Positions 1 to 9,594 of a DNA stretch of 35,144 nucleotides are shown piece by piece. Within the stretch, counting starts at the first letter, position 1. Every line of letters starts with the position of its first letter. The notes below the pieces were generated by a model. That model made no database searches. It worked only from the letters and a program-made list of their open reading frames with translations, and was not told the origin of the DNA. The position numbers and the translations under genes were made by a program. Source of the DNA: Chara braunii (taxonomy: Eukaryota > Streptophyta > Charophyceae > Charales > Characeae); assembly GCA_003427395.1 (NCBI GenBank), contig BFEA01000244.1, positions 727,500 through 762,643 on the forward strand, written 5' to 3'.

Positions 1-355
1 GTCGGTATAGGTGCTTGGAGTAGCTTGGTCGGTAATGGTGCGTGCAGAAGGTCAGTCGGTATAGGTGTCGGAGTGGCTCGGACGGTACAGGTGCCTGGAG
101 TAGCTCAGTCGGTATGTGCTTGGAGTGGCTCGATCGACAAGTGCTTGGAGTGGCTCAGTTAGTAGGTGTTTGGAGTGGCTCGATGGGTAGATTCTTGGAG
201 TGGCTTAGTCGGTAGGTGCGTGGAGTGGCTCGGTGTGTTTGGAGTGGCTCGGTCGGTAGGTGTTTGGAGTGGCTCGGTGGGTAGAGGGTCTTGGAGTGGC
301 TTGGTCGGTAGGTACCTGGAGTGGCTCGATCAGTAGGTGCTTGGAGTGGCTCGGT
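1..355. repeat. 25-bp tandem minisatellite (about 14 degenerate copies)
   Basis: The stretch is a head-to-tail array of a roughly 25-bp unit with the core GGTGCTTGGAGTGGCTCG. Single copies vary by substitutions and by small indels (for example a short copy near 231-250). Because 25 is not a multiple of three, the open frames across it on either strand are by-products of the repeat. The array is cut by the left edge of the window, so its full size is unknown. It adjoins a different, 60-bp array that leads into the retroelement RT remnant. Confidence 0.9.
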
Positions 356-360
356 CAATC

Positions 361-642
361 GATCTTTTCATGGGTTTCTTCCTGGACATCTTGCCAGACC
401 TTTCTCACGCCCAAGCTCAATCAATTTCACATACATTTCTTCCTGGCGTCTTGTCAGACCTTTCTCAAGCCCAAGCTTAATCCATTTCACATACATTTTT
501 CTCTGGCGTTTTGCCAGGCTTTTCTCTATCCCAAGCTTAATCAATTTAACATGCATTTCTCTGTGGTGTGTTGCCAGGCCTTTCTGAAGTCCAAGCTCAA
601 TCCATTTCCATACATTTTTCTCTGGCATCTTGCCAGACCTTG
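361..642. repeat. 60-bp tandem array abutting the RT remnant
   Basis: Nearly five copies recur at a strict 60-bp period. The landmarks 'GCCAGACCTTTCT', 'CCCAAGCT' and 'CATACATTT' return at the same offset each time. Because 60 is a multiple of three, one minus-strand frame (925 to 368) stays open across every copy and encodes charged 20-residue repeats rich in Lys, Arg, Glu and Leu, of the type 'KWIKLGLEKGLARRQ'. This frame is not the one used by the neighbouring RT remnant that ends at about 643. Whether the repeat was ever translated is unknown. The array sits exactly where pol is interrupted. Confidence 0.88.
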
Positions 643-1929
643 CCTCCCATATGATCTGCAACGAAACCCTAGGATGGTCACTTCTGAACTGCCAGGATAC
701 TCTTGGGGCCACTGACAGTGATGTTCTGTACTGGGAATCTGCGGAGAAGCTTTTTGATATCCTGCAAGTGGTCCCACACAAATCTCCGTATGCCAGGCTG
801 AATTTTCGTTTCATCCTTGTCCCGTGCGCCTTTGATTGGATTATCGTCAATACAAGGTTCGCATTTTGCAGAGAACATGTTTCCTGCAACTGCGAGCATT
901 CTCCTTTGCGCTTCTGCCACCACATTGGTGAAGCCCATAGGAGTGACTTGCATTTGTAGCTGGCCTACCGAGGTATGCATGGCCGTGTAGGGTCTATCTC
1001 GGGCGCCCAGCAGGAGATGATCGTATTCATAATAGAGGTCTACCAACGAGTAAATGCTTCGTCCGGTATGAGATTATGCTAGCACCCGCTTGAGGCAGCG
1101 ACCCCGCATCCCGGATGGTGACAACATTTAGTTTCTGCAGATCCTGGATCCATCTAAGCAACTTGTTAGGCTTCCGAAACACAAACTATCTATTTGCGTA
1201 CGGTGATGCGGTGGGTTTCCGCCACGAAGGAGTCCATCTTTGCTCTAAGCAATTCTGTCACTTCCCCTGCTACTCTGAAATCGTAGGCAGACCCCTTGTT
1301 GTTCCAACATTCATACTCGACTGTGTGGATCCTGACCGAAGGTATCAGCTTTGCGTTTAATCGTTCTTTCTGATGGTCATTGAAGGCAAATGCTTGGTGA
1401 AATTCTTGACATGCTTCCCTGATCAAGCGTGTCTCCTGCTCTGTCAGGAAACCCCCCACCCCTATCTTCGTGGTCTCTGCTACTTCATTCGGTATTTGGT
1501 GCCCCTCCATTGCCCTTCTCTCTCTAATCACCCGGAGAACTTCTTCCTCCTTTTCCATGACTTCCTCGCTTATTGTCTCTAGCAAGACCGAGACAGGCTT
1601 AGCCTTCTTTCTTATTGGCTTGTACTTGCGAACACTTCCCTTCGGGATCGTTCTCCTAAAAAATAAATAGCCTGAATCGTCTGTGGTGGTTCGACAATTT
1701 GAGGTTGGATACTGATCAATTTCCCGTTCAGGCAGTAGCCTTTTCGAACTTCTTTCTCAAACTTGGCGAGCGCAACTGGGTCCACACCTACCTTATGGTA
1801 CCTAATGGCTTTGACGAGGTGCAGTAAGTAAGAGACTTCAAGCGTTATCCCTGACTCCTCATCTCGAGCCTCCTTTGGTCTAGGCAAGCTGGCTCTCAAT
1901 TCGACCTCTGTCTCTTTCTCTATTACCAT
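643..1929 (-). pseudogene. Ty3/gypsy pol: protease-RT linker and reverse transcriptase, truncated
   Basis: Read leftward, this encodes the linker and RT of a Ty3/gypsy-type retrotransposon, which copies element RNA into DNA. In order I see a linker containing 'REACQEFHQAFAFNDHQ' (1585-1190 frame), the fingers motif 'RKPNKLLRWIQDLQKLN' (about 1165-1070), motif A with its aspartate in 'SLVDLYYEYD' (about 1049-1020), 'TPMGFTN', and the catalytic box 'CIDD' (about 854-843), where the usual first residue is Tyr. Homology ends with 'EVTILGFRC...SYGR' at about 643, directly before the 60-bp array. The reading frame changes several times and there are in-frame stops, including a TAG where relatives appear to have Trp ('YANR*FVFRK'). 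The rest of pol is found on the opposite strand from 4538. The family call is firm; the element is dead. Confidence 0.9.
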
Positions 1930-3056
1930 AACACCAGGGCATCGTCCTCCTGTCTACGTTTTTTTTGCGGTAATCCCATCTTGATCCACTCTTTCTTGCT
2001 GAAAGCCTCTTCGATTATAATTTGTACCCTTTCTCTCATTCCTTCCATTTGTGCGAAGACCCCCTTTCTGACACTTTCCTCGAACGATGGTGACCATGTT
2101 GCTAGCTTCTCTTTTGGTGTGCCACCCCTTGTCCCGATGAGACGAAGCAACTCCCCACGTCCCGTCACCGGATCTTCTATGTCTACCATGCATGTCCCAT
2201 CATGTAGGTGCATTCCTATCATTTCCACATTTGTGCACCAAGGTCTCCCAAGGATTATGTCGTGGTCCATTTCATCCATGACAGTCATCCGTGGGAACGA
2301 CCACTCTAACCCTGGCCTTGATTGCACACTTAGTAACATACCCGGAGAAATAAATTTCCCCGCCTGCTTCATGGATGCTTCCAGTTGCCTCCTTGTTTAC
2401 TGGGCATTCTGTAATTTTTGCAAAATTCCTCTTAATGAGCGTGATCTCAACCCCCCCCCCTCTACCAGCGCATTAGTGTGGTGGCTTCCAATCTGGACTT
2501 TCAACTTGCCCACTGGTAGCGCATGAAAACTAAGCTTCGTTTTGGGTGGCGCCCTCATAACCTCTCCACCTTCGCGGTCTGGTAGGTATAGCCGGATATC
2601 TGCGAACGCCTTCTCTAGATCTTCCAGGTCTCCGGGGATCCTTTGGAGGTTAGCGACTTCTCGAGGTGCCTCGTCTTCCTTCTCTTCCTCCTGCTGTTCC
2701 GGCCCTTCTTCTATTTTTACTCTTCGCCTCGTCAGTAGCTGCCTAAGGCCTTTTAGGAGCTTAGGACTTGCTTGTAGCATGGTTTAAAACGAGACTGACA
2801 CCATGGTTCCTAGCAGCTTGCTAAGGGTATCATCAATCTCGGGCATAATGAAGATGGGAATCTGATACCAAAATTTCTTCTTGGTTGAGGTTGCTTTGTC
2901 TATCGGGGCCTCCTCTCTAGGTTTCCTGTAAACGCTCTCTTGTTCATGTACCTGCGTTTCCTGTGGCGTTCCCGAACCATCCCCTTCGTCCTCCAGAACT
3001 GCATCTTGTACGACCTTCCTTTCTGTTGTTCGCTGCCTGGTGGTCACGTTTATCAT
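1923..3056 (-). pseudogene. Ty3/gypsy pol N-terminus with retropepsin-like protease
   Basis: This is one continuous minus-strand frame broken by stops near 2783 and 2397. It starts with a charged segment and 'IDDTLSKLLGTMVSVSF', followed by an acidic stretch ('EGPEQQEEEKEDEAPRE'). The protease region has 'VGKLKVQIGSHHTNALVEGGG' split around the active site and ends with 'DHDIILGRPWC', the usual ILG-x-x-W closing motif of retropepsins. At the active site the expected D-[ST/G]-G reads E-G-G, so the catalytic aspartate is lost. This lies beside a run of ten C residues (2451-2460 on the plus strand), a likely slippage site. The role would have been cleavage of the Gag-Pol polyprotein. It precedes RT in the normal order. 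Confidence 0.85.
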
Positions 3057-3180
3057 TCTCTAAGATAAAGATCGCTTGTGGCCCGCGTCCTCGCGTATGT
3101 TCCCAAGCGAGTTCCGCCACTGCCCCGGCTTCTATTGTGGCAACGTCGAGGTTGTTAAGTACAATTATGACCCGACGCAT
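2944..3180 (-). pseudogene. Gag-pol junction fragment in a shifted frame
   Basis: An open minus-strand stretch between the zinc-knuckle part and the protease frame begins 'MRRVIIVLNNLDVATIEAG' and ends in a basic, Gly-rich tail. It lies in a third frame relative to both neighbours, so at least two indels occurred here. I do not recognise a domain. Its position suggests it is the connecting piece of the same gag-pol, in part reading the wrong frame over DNA that codes in the 3056-1923 frame. Confidence 0.45.
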
Positions 3181-3655
3181 CCCTCCCGGGGGATTCTAAT
3201 TTACTCTCTCCTCGAGGGCCTATAATTTCTCCTCGTAGCATCCTAGAGCATCTTTTGTGCATGATATCACGGTTGAGCCCTGGACATGCCCGCACAAAGT
3301 GTCCAATCATCGTGCAATATTTGCATTGTTCACTGACCTGGTCTCTTCTGTTGAATCCTCGGTTAGCTATTCCCGTCGGAGCCACGACTTCTTGCGGTGG
3401 GAGGGGGGGTCAAACCGCCTGGGTTTGCGTCACTTGGGCTTGCATCACCATTAGCGCGTTTTCCACTCTTTCGAACTTGCCGTCTACTCCTTGGACACAC
3501 TCATGTAGACTCTCTAATCCTCTTTTTACCTTATCTCCGATTTTCCTTGTTAAGTTTATGAACTCCCCCTCCTTCAGTAGAGCCAACGAGTCGGTTACAA
3601 CCATCTTCTCAGCAATGTCTGTTACGGTACTGAAGTTGACGTCCCATGTATTCAT
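3155..3655 (-). pseudogene. Ty3/gypsy Gag C-terminal part with CCHC zinc knuckle
   Basis: One minus-strand frame runs through here with a single TGA near 3407-3409. The first part contains a heptad-like amphipathic segment ('HECVQGVDGKFERVENALM'), probably coiled coil. The second part holds a perfect CX2CX4HX4C knuckle, 'CKYCTMIGHFVRAC', at 3325-3284. That is the nucleocapsid motif which packages element RNA. Frame switches follow toward 2944-3180 before the protease region. Position and motif order (coil, knuckle, protease, RT) are those of a Ty3/gypsy gag-pol. Confidence 0.85.
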
Positions 3656-3872
3656 AAACTTCGTGGTCTATTGGTAAGCTGGTAGGATTTTATATTTCTT
3701 ATTCCGCCGGTGGCGCCGGAGCCTTGTTCTTCCTTACCGGCTTCTAGCCCTTCTTCAGCCTTGGTCGTTCCTTCCGGGACGAACCATCCTAGCACACTCT
3801 CTCTTAAACTCCAAAGTCCTTCGCACCCCTTTGCAATTGTGGGCGAGGCCGCAGGGCGACTTGCCCCACTGT

Positions 3873-4421
3873 CTATAGCAGGTGGGTTGGTAACCTTTTC
3901 TGCCTCCCTTCCCGAAGATTTCGTTCTCTCCTTTCCTTTCTTGGTCGGCGTCTCTCTAGTTCCCCGGTCCTACCCTTTCTTCTTTGTATGACATTGTCTC
4001 GGCTTCCTCGTCCCGGATTTGTTCCTTGCTCTTCGCCCGGCCTTTCTCCGGCGAAGTCTTCCTCGCCTTCCTTCATTATCTCTTCCACGAGTTTTGCTTT
4101 ATATTCCGTCGTTATCCTTTTTATTTCGGCTAATTTCTTACGAGCGTCTGTTAGCCTCACGTTCTTTGAGAGCACACATTCCGATGCTCGTGACATCTAG
4201 CTGGCTTTATCCCTATCCCCCCTTGTTTCCTGAGTTCCTCGCTTGCTTCCTCTGTTTTTTTCTGAGCTTTCCCTGGTTGTTGCTTCCTTCCTCTCTTCCT
4301 TAGTACCCTCTGGGTTTGCCGACTCTCGATCCCTCACAGTCCCCTTATTATGTTCTACATCCTTCTCTAAGCTCTGACCCCCCTTGCTTCGCAGACTCCC
4401 CGCCTCTTCTTCAATTGCCAT
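3873..4421 (-). pseudogene. Gag N-terminal region, charged coiled coil
   Basis: This is the most upstream coding sequence of the minus-strand element. From ATG at 4421 it encodes a Lys/Glu/Arg-rich, low-complexity protein. It continues in the same frame past one nonsense codon (TAG at 4199-4197) into 'MSRASECVLSKNVRLTDA' and the predicted coiled coil 'AEIKRITTEYKAKLVEEIM'. It ends at 3873 in a basic tail, after which the frame is lost until 3655. No catalytic motif is visible. Gag assignment rests on position upstream of the zinc knuckle and on composition. The start codon is chosen as the first ATG in frame. Confidence 0.6.
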
Positions 4422-4537
4422 CTTTCTCTAAACCTGCACATAGGAAACATAAATTTTTCGAGATTGCAGTTTGTCCAAAGTTCTAAGGAGGTCCTAAGGT
4501 TCACTGTCGGTTTCTTTGTTATTTTTAATATTTCTAT
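4422..4537. other. Divergent junction between minus-strand gag and plus-strand pol
   Basis: This 116-bp AT-rich stretch separates the minus-strand gag start from the first plus-strand pol codons ('PLRTTTEVRVFLG' begins at about 4538). It would be the 5' leader of the inverted half. I see no LTR end, primer-binding site or target duplication in it. It is the right-hand breakpoint if the element was inverted. Confidence 0.6.
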
Positions 4538-4987
4538 CCCCTGCGAACCACAACGGAGGTGAGGGTCTTCCTAGGGGTTGTTGGGTTTTGGAAAATGTTC
4601 ATCAAAGGTTTCGCTAAGATAGCAGAGCCCATTCAGGCCATGATTCGAGAGGAGGGTACATTGGACTGGACGGAGGAGAGAGAAGTTGTCGTCCAGACCC
4701 TGAAAGACATATTGACGTCCAAACAGGTCACCCTTGCCGCTCCATGCTTTAACGATGAGGTAGGGCGTCCATTTGTACTCGAGACCGATGGGGGACCACA
4801 AGTTGTGCGTGGAGTCCTGATCCAAAGACGGAAGGATGTGAGAGAACAACCGATCAGATTCGAAAGTAGGACGCTGAACTCAGCTCAGCGTCGCTACTCT
4901 CAGTTCAAGAAGGAGGTACTGGTCGTTCTCCACTGTCTCAAAACCTTCCAGACTCAGGGAGGGAGCAGTTACAAGGACCGACCGTAA
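4538..4987 (+). pseudogene. Ty3/gypsy pol: RT C-terminus and start of RNase H
   Basis: The frame opens at about 4538 without a start codon with 'PLRTTTEVRVFLGVVGFW', the RT thumb/connection, followed by 'FIKGFAKIAEPIQAMI' and the RNase H start 'PCFNDEVGRPFVLETDGG', whose Asp lies at the usual first catalytic position. 'RRYSQFKKEVLVVLHCLKTF' carries the second catalytic Glu region. Homology stops at about 4972 and a stop follows at 4985, so roughly the last 60-100 residues of RNase H are missing. RNase H degrades the RNA strand during reverse transcription. The piece begins about 15-20 residues after the point where the minus-strand RT ends (643), with no shared sequence. Confidence 0.88.
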
Positions 4988-5015
4988 GGAAGAAAAGAAT
5001 TTGTGGGGTGACACC

Positions 5016-6414
5016 GTGGGGCCTCATGAAGAACTGATGGCAATGGCAATAGAAGGAGGATGAGAAGTAGTTATGAGTTTGGTTGAATTATGGGAACAGA
5101 AGCGACAACAGTAATTAGTAAACCAAGTATAGAATGGACAGGAGGATCGCCGGGATCGGAAGGAATTCTTCCTCATTCGGATGTAAGATGGGATCTTCAA
5201 GGAGATCGATCTATTACTGCTAGGGAACAAGGACAATGAGGAGGTCAGCCTCAAGGTAAGGGAGGGGATCAATATGTATGTACTGAGAAATATGCTCCTA
5301 TTCGGGAAAGAGGAAGGACTAATACCTAGAAGGGTTGGGTGCGGACAATCAAAGCAAGTGGACATAACTTAGGCGATGCGCGACGGATTGGCATGGGGAC
5401 ATCACTCCTCGAAAGGGACCCTAGCGAAAATAGCGCCACTCTACTTTTGGCCGGGAATGGGGAGTGTGGTTGCCACATATTGCCAGACCTGCTTGATCTA
5501 TCAAGAGCGAAGTACGACTCGGGTTTTTTAGCCTCTGAGACCCACGCGAGTGCTAGGACAAGAACACCTAGTTCATCTCGATCTCATGGTCAAGCCTGTA
5601 TCTACGAAAAGATACAGGTATATACTTAACACTAGAGATAATCTTAGTGGTTTTGTGGAGGCAGTAACTCTTAAGAAGAAAACCGGACTGGCAGTGGCAG
5701 ACTGGATCGAGGACTTTCACCTAAGGCACTCATTCATCAGAAGATTCATAGCTGATAATGGGACAGATTTCGTGAACCAAGACGTGTTGAGCACCTGCAA
5801 AAGGCCTGGGGTGCCCATTAAGTTAATTGAGCCATACCACCCAGAGGTTAATACGCCCGTGGAGAGAGGACACCGGACCTTAAAAAACACGATTGCAAAG
5901 TTTGTAGGAGATGATCTGGGAAATTGGCCTAAGTATCTCAAGCAGACCATTTTTGCAGAAAACGTGACCCTAAAGAGAACCACATGATGTATCCCAGCCG
6001 AGTTATGGTATGGGAGGGAAATTGAATTCCCAGTGGAAGCCCTAGTACCAACTTAGAATAGGTTGGATGATGACCCGCACTTGACAACGGAACAATTAAT
6101 CGAGGCCTGATGTCAGCTGATTGTTCAAAATGAGGAAGCAATGGAAGAAATAGTGAGCAGGGTTCTGAATAGCAGGATGAAAGACAAGGAAAGGTGGGAT
6201 CAACTGAAGAACATCAGGAAAAAAACACTACAGGTGGGGGAAATGGTCATAGTTAGAAATTTGACAGTGGAGGGCACTTGGTTAGGACAACTGGGAAGAA
6301 GGTTCAAGGGCCCCTACCGGATCACCTAGAGGCTGGGGATAAACACGTTTGAATTGGAAGATTTGGATGGGACCAAGGTAAAAGGGTCATTCCATGACAA
6401 CGACTGACAATTTT
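5016..6414 (+). pseudogene. Ty3/gypsy integrase with about a dozen stops in one frame
   Basis: A single frame, with no frameshift that I can detect, runs from 'GPHEELMAMAIEGG' to beyond 'NTFELEDLDGTKVKGSF' but contains about a dozen stop codons. The zinc-binding domain shows 'GHHSSKGTLAKIAPLYFWPG' and 'YCQTC'; the first His of the HHCC set appears replaced by Arg. The catalytic core has Asp at 5580 ('HLDLM'), Asp at 5754 ('IADNGTDF') and Glu at 5862 ('VERGH'). The last two are spaced as D-X35-E, the retroviral integrase triad. The C-terminal domain has 'GQLGRRFKGPYRIT' (about 6286-6327). Integrase would join element cDNA to the host genome. Some stops fit C-to-T change (for example a TAG at a likely Trp codon), but at least one looks like a transversion. 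Confidence 0.92.
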
Positions 6415-6900
6415 TTAAGTCGAGATCCAGTGGAACTCTGGTTGCAAGAGGCTTAGGACAAGGAAACCGGGGAACAGGCCGACTAAGGCATCAACAGAGA
6501 AACTCACCTATGATGGATTGGTTTTGACTGTGCTTATGGGGAGCGGATTGCATGGGTTGAGTAATGCAGTTGGGCATTGTACCATAGTTTTTGTGAAGGA
6601 TGATATTGGGATGGATGCTTGGGGCATTGAACCATAGTTTTTTGTGAGGGATGGATGGTATCGGAACAACCTGTGAAGGATGGATGTAGTCCGAGTGGGA
6701 AACACGAAACGACCCATTGTCATGGTTGTGTATAGAGGGAACTAGGGCAAGGGGTGCACCTTGGAAACTGGGGGAACGCGGCCACCTTAAAGGAAACGGG
6801 AATTGTCTGACTACTGCTTGGACGGGGCTTTACTTTGGGATATGGATTGGGGCTCCCGTTTTTCTTGTGATGGCAGGCAGAGGGAAAACCTCAAGACAAG
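6415..6900 (+). other. Post-integrase stretch without a clear gene
   Basis: The integrase frame continues openly for about 200 bp with no recognisable domain. An imperfect direct repeat then follows around 6577-6670, in which 'ACCATAGTTTTTGTGA' and 'GGATGGATG' recur. It links pol to the downstream third ORF and is probably leader or spacer of that ORF. Confidence 0.4.
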
Positions 6901-7679
6901 ATGGAAAACAATAACGAGAATGATGGCAACCGCGCCAACATGCCCTTTGAAGACGAATGGCAGAGGACCGAGAAGTCACGGGACAGACAAAGACCGGTAT
7001 TTTTTATTGGGCCACAACCAAGACGGGCCCTAAGCAGGAGAAAGAGAAAGTTGCTGGCCAGCAAACCTTCCCCCCTTAAGGAAGGCGAGAAATTGCAGCC
7101 CTTGTCCAAAGGGGAAAGGGAGGAGCAAGGAGTGGAGGAAAGAAGAGATGAAGCAAAACAAAGTATGCATGACAATTGTGGGGGTAGGGATGAAGGAAGA
7201 CAAAATGTGCAGGGCAGTTGTGAGAGAAGTAATGAAGAAAGGCAAAATGTGCATAACAATGGTGAACGAAGGGACGAAGAAAGGCAAAGTGTGCAAGACA
7301 GTAGAGAAAGAAGGGGTGAAAAAGAGAAAGCATACATCACAATTGGGAAAGAAGGGAGGAGCAAAGACATAGTATGCATGATGATTGTGTGAGAAGTGAC
7401 GAAGGGGAACGAAGTGGGCACGACAACTGCGAGAGAGGGTATGCGGGGCTCGATGAGGGATACCGAAGAAGGGTGGACATCCCTTTCAACTTGAATCCGG
7501 AGAATTTTACGGGTGAGTTTAGCCCCGTACAGGAGGAAGAGAATGAGAGTGAGGATGAAGTGCAGGAAGTCATTGCAATCAGCAGTGGCGATGAAACGGA
7601 CGAGATCTCAACGCCTAGAGAAGAAGGGCAACCTTTAACAAGTGGGCTGAAGGGAAGATATTCCAAGTGGGAGGAATAA
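6901..7679 (+). pseudogene. Third ORF downstream of integrase, charged repeat protein, one frameshift
   Basis: ATG at 6901 opens a frame encoding a very hydrophilic Glu/Arg/Asn-rich protein. Its middle is built of 14-residue repeats of the type 'RDEERQSVQDSRER', from seven 42-bp units. The sixth unit (7351-7391) is 41 bp, and this one-base loss switches the frame. The protein therefore continues in the second frame (7374-7679) with an acidic part ('EEENESEDEVQEVIAISSGD'). After the TAA at 7677 the frame remains readable for about 100 bp ('FWPTPSDWFEQWASVI'). No family is recognised. Extra ORFs between integrase and the 3' LTR are known in several plant Ty3/gypsy lineages, so an accessory retroelement protein is plausible but unproven. 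Confidence 0.55.
7141..7433. repeat. 42-bp in-frame tandem repeat (7 copies) in the third ORF
   Basis: Units start at 7141, 7183, 7225, 7267, 7309, 7351 and 7392, each beginning near 'AGAAG.GATGAAG' and containing 'ATGTGCATGACAATTGTG' variants. All are 42 bp except the sixth, which is 41 bp. The repeat lacks stops in most frames, which explains the long open frames on the opposite strand. Confidence 0.9.
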
Positions 7680-8635
7680 TTTTGGCCAACACCCAGTGAT
7701 TGGTTTGAGCAATGGGCCAGTGTAATCATACATAATTGGAACATTAAGACCAGGAGATTGATGAGGGTGGGAAGTCGGTTACACCCCTGGACTTCTACAA
7801 TGAGAAGGAACTACAAGAAATTGCAAGGAGGAAATGAGAAATCTTGGCCGCCGGTCTAGGAGACGAGGGGCCAGCAAAACGCAAAGACAAATGGGCGCCC
7901 AAGCAGCAAATGACTGATGACAATGGAAGAGACTAGGCTTGGGGCACATTTTGGCAAAGCTTGTGTTTAAGAGGAGTAAAGCTTGGCTAGTATAAATAAG
8001 ATTGTTGACAGGGACTAATCAGGATTTAGCTAGGATGGGTGAGGAAACAGTTTATGAGTTACTTTTGATGTACTACCTTGAAAGTATTCTGTGCGAAAAA
8101 ACGTTGGCACGAGACATGGGTATGGGACTAGTTCGGATGGTTGAATTGTGAACTTTGAACAAGACAAAAATTGTATTTTGGAATAAAAACTATGAATTTG
8201 TTTCGATTGAGCAAGAAAAAGCATTGAGTATCAGTTGAGTACAAAAGAGTTTAGGGAACCTATGGGTAGAGCGGCATAAGGATGTCCTCCCCTAGGAGCC
8301 TAATCCAACCAAGTGAGAGTCATGTCACAAAGAGACAAACTTATGAAGAGTAAGCAAGAGTGAAGAGGACAGAAGGACCCCGCGTTCCGATCTATGGATT
8401 GAACGATGGGGCGGGCTAGCACTATCTGAGGTTGAAAGTTTCCGCTTGAGTGCTAGACGCTAAGTCGGGTGTATATATGAGGTCATTAGAACCAACAAAC
8501 TACATTGAGAAAATGTTGAAAGATACCGCGCGCAAAAAACTGTAAAGATGACCAACTTCTAACCCCCTCCAGTAAAAGATGAGATCCGTTTCCTCAAGGC
8601 CCACCCCCTGGGGCGCTAGCATTGAGAATGAAAAG
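7680..8635. other. Non-coding or eroded stretch after the third ORF
   Basis: The first 200-250 bp look like eroded continuation of the third ORF, with several stops. From about 7950 the sequence is AT-rich and purine-biased on the plus strand, with no ORF of note, no RNA gene and no strong repeat. It leads into the 40-bp array. Confidence 0.4.
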
Positions 8636-8826
8636 GAATGACCCTAACCAGGCTGTTCGACTAAAAAATGGTAAAGAATGACCCTAACTAGGCTGTTCAA
8701 CTTGAGAATGGTAAAGAATAGCCCTAACCAGGCTGTTCGACTTGGTAATGATAAAGAATGACCCTAACGAGGTTGTTCGACTTGAGAATGGAAAGAATGA
8801 CCCTAACCAGGTCGTTCAACTTGAAA
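8636..8826. repeat. 40-bp tandem array (5 copies)
   Basis: Five copies of a unit starting GAATGACCCTAACCAGGC and containing 'TGTTCGACTTGAGAATGG' follow each other with a 38-40-bp period. They lie between the third ORF and the putative polypurine tract, in the 3' untranslated part of the element if the boundary at 9595 is right. Confidence 0.88.
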
Positions 8827-8934
8827 TAGCAAAATGGTCCTTGATAAAGGTCATTTTTTTTAAATGGGCACTGGGATCCCCTTGCATGACTGCTTGAGAA
8901 AGGTTGATTGAGAATGAGTTGGAATGAGTGATAC

Positions 8935-9540
8935 CAATGGAAAAGACCGTCAGGTCGGTCATTGAAATAGTCATGAGAAAGGTCCAAAGGGATGGATGCG
9001 AATGGAAAAGGTCGTCCGGTCGGTTATTAAATGTGAAGGGATTGAAAGAGATGGATGTGGATGGAAAAGGTCGTCGGGTCGGTCATTGAAATAGCCTGGA
9101 AAAAAGACTGCAAAAGAAGGATGGAGGGTTTGAGAAGATTGTCGGGACAGTCATAAGAAACAACCTGGATAAGGATCGAAAGAAAAAGGATTAAAAAGGG
9201 AAGGGACCGACGGGTCGGTCAAAAGAAGCAGGCATCAAAATGAGAAGGATGAAGATTGGGAAGACCGTTGGGACGGTCAATAAGAAAAACCTATTGAAAA
9301 AATGAAGATTGAAGATCGAGGATGGACTTACAGGTCGGTCATAAGAAGTGGCCCTATTGAAAAGGGGTCGCCGGATCGGTCACAAGAAGTGGCCTTATTG
9401 AAAAAAGGTTGTCGGATCAACAATGAGAATCAGCCTTGAGAAAGAGTTGGGAAGAGCATTGGAGAATTGAAAGTTGCATTGCATAAACAAGGGACCCTAG
9501 GCAAAGTGAAAAGCGGTCGCCGGATCGATCATGAAAATAG
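8935..9540. repeat. Degenerate 40-70-bp repeats with the core GGTCGTCGGGTCGGTCAT
   Basis: About ten copies of a core resembling 'GGTCGTCGGGTCGGTCAT' occur at irregular spacing (near 8945, 9010, 9069, 9138, 9205, 9264, 9327, 9365, 9407 and 9515). They alternate with purine-rich spacers such as 'AAGAAGTGGCC'. Spacing is too irregular for a simple minisatellite. The cores could be binding or structural sites in element RNA, but nothing shows this directly. Confidence 0.75.
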
Positions 9541-9586
9541 CAAGAGATTGAGTCTTCCTTCTTCTTTTAGTCTCAGGCCTCAACAT

Positions 9587-9594
9587 GAGGGGGA
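9587..9594 (+). promoter_or_regulatory. Putative polypurine tract before the 3' LTR
   Basis: The sequence GAGGGGGA directly precedes TGTTGGTGCC at 9595. A purine run followed at once by TG is the standard junction between the internal region and the 3' LTR of Ty3/gypsy elements. There it primes plus-strand DNA synthesis. Its position downstream of integrase on the same strand supports the call. Confidence 0.55.

Noticed and set aside
4988-5365. Minus-strand 113-residue Ser-rich ORF (5365-5024)
   Set aside because: It is antisense to the integrase frame, which has recognisable homology on the plus strand.
6891-7421. 176-residue minus-strand ORF rich in Ser, Leu and Phe
   Set aside because: It is antisense to the 42-bp repeat ORF. 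The repeat lacks stops in several frames on both strands; the plus-strand reading continues coherently outside the repeat.
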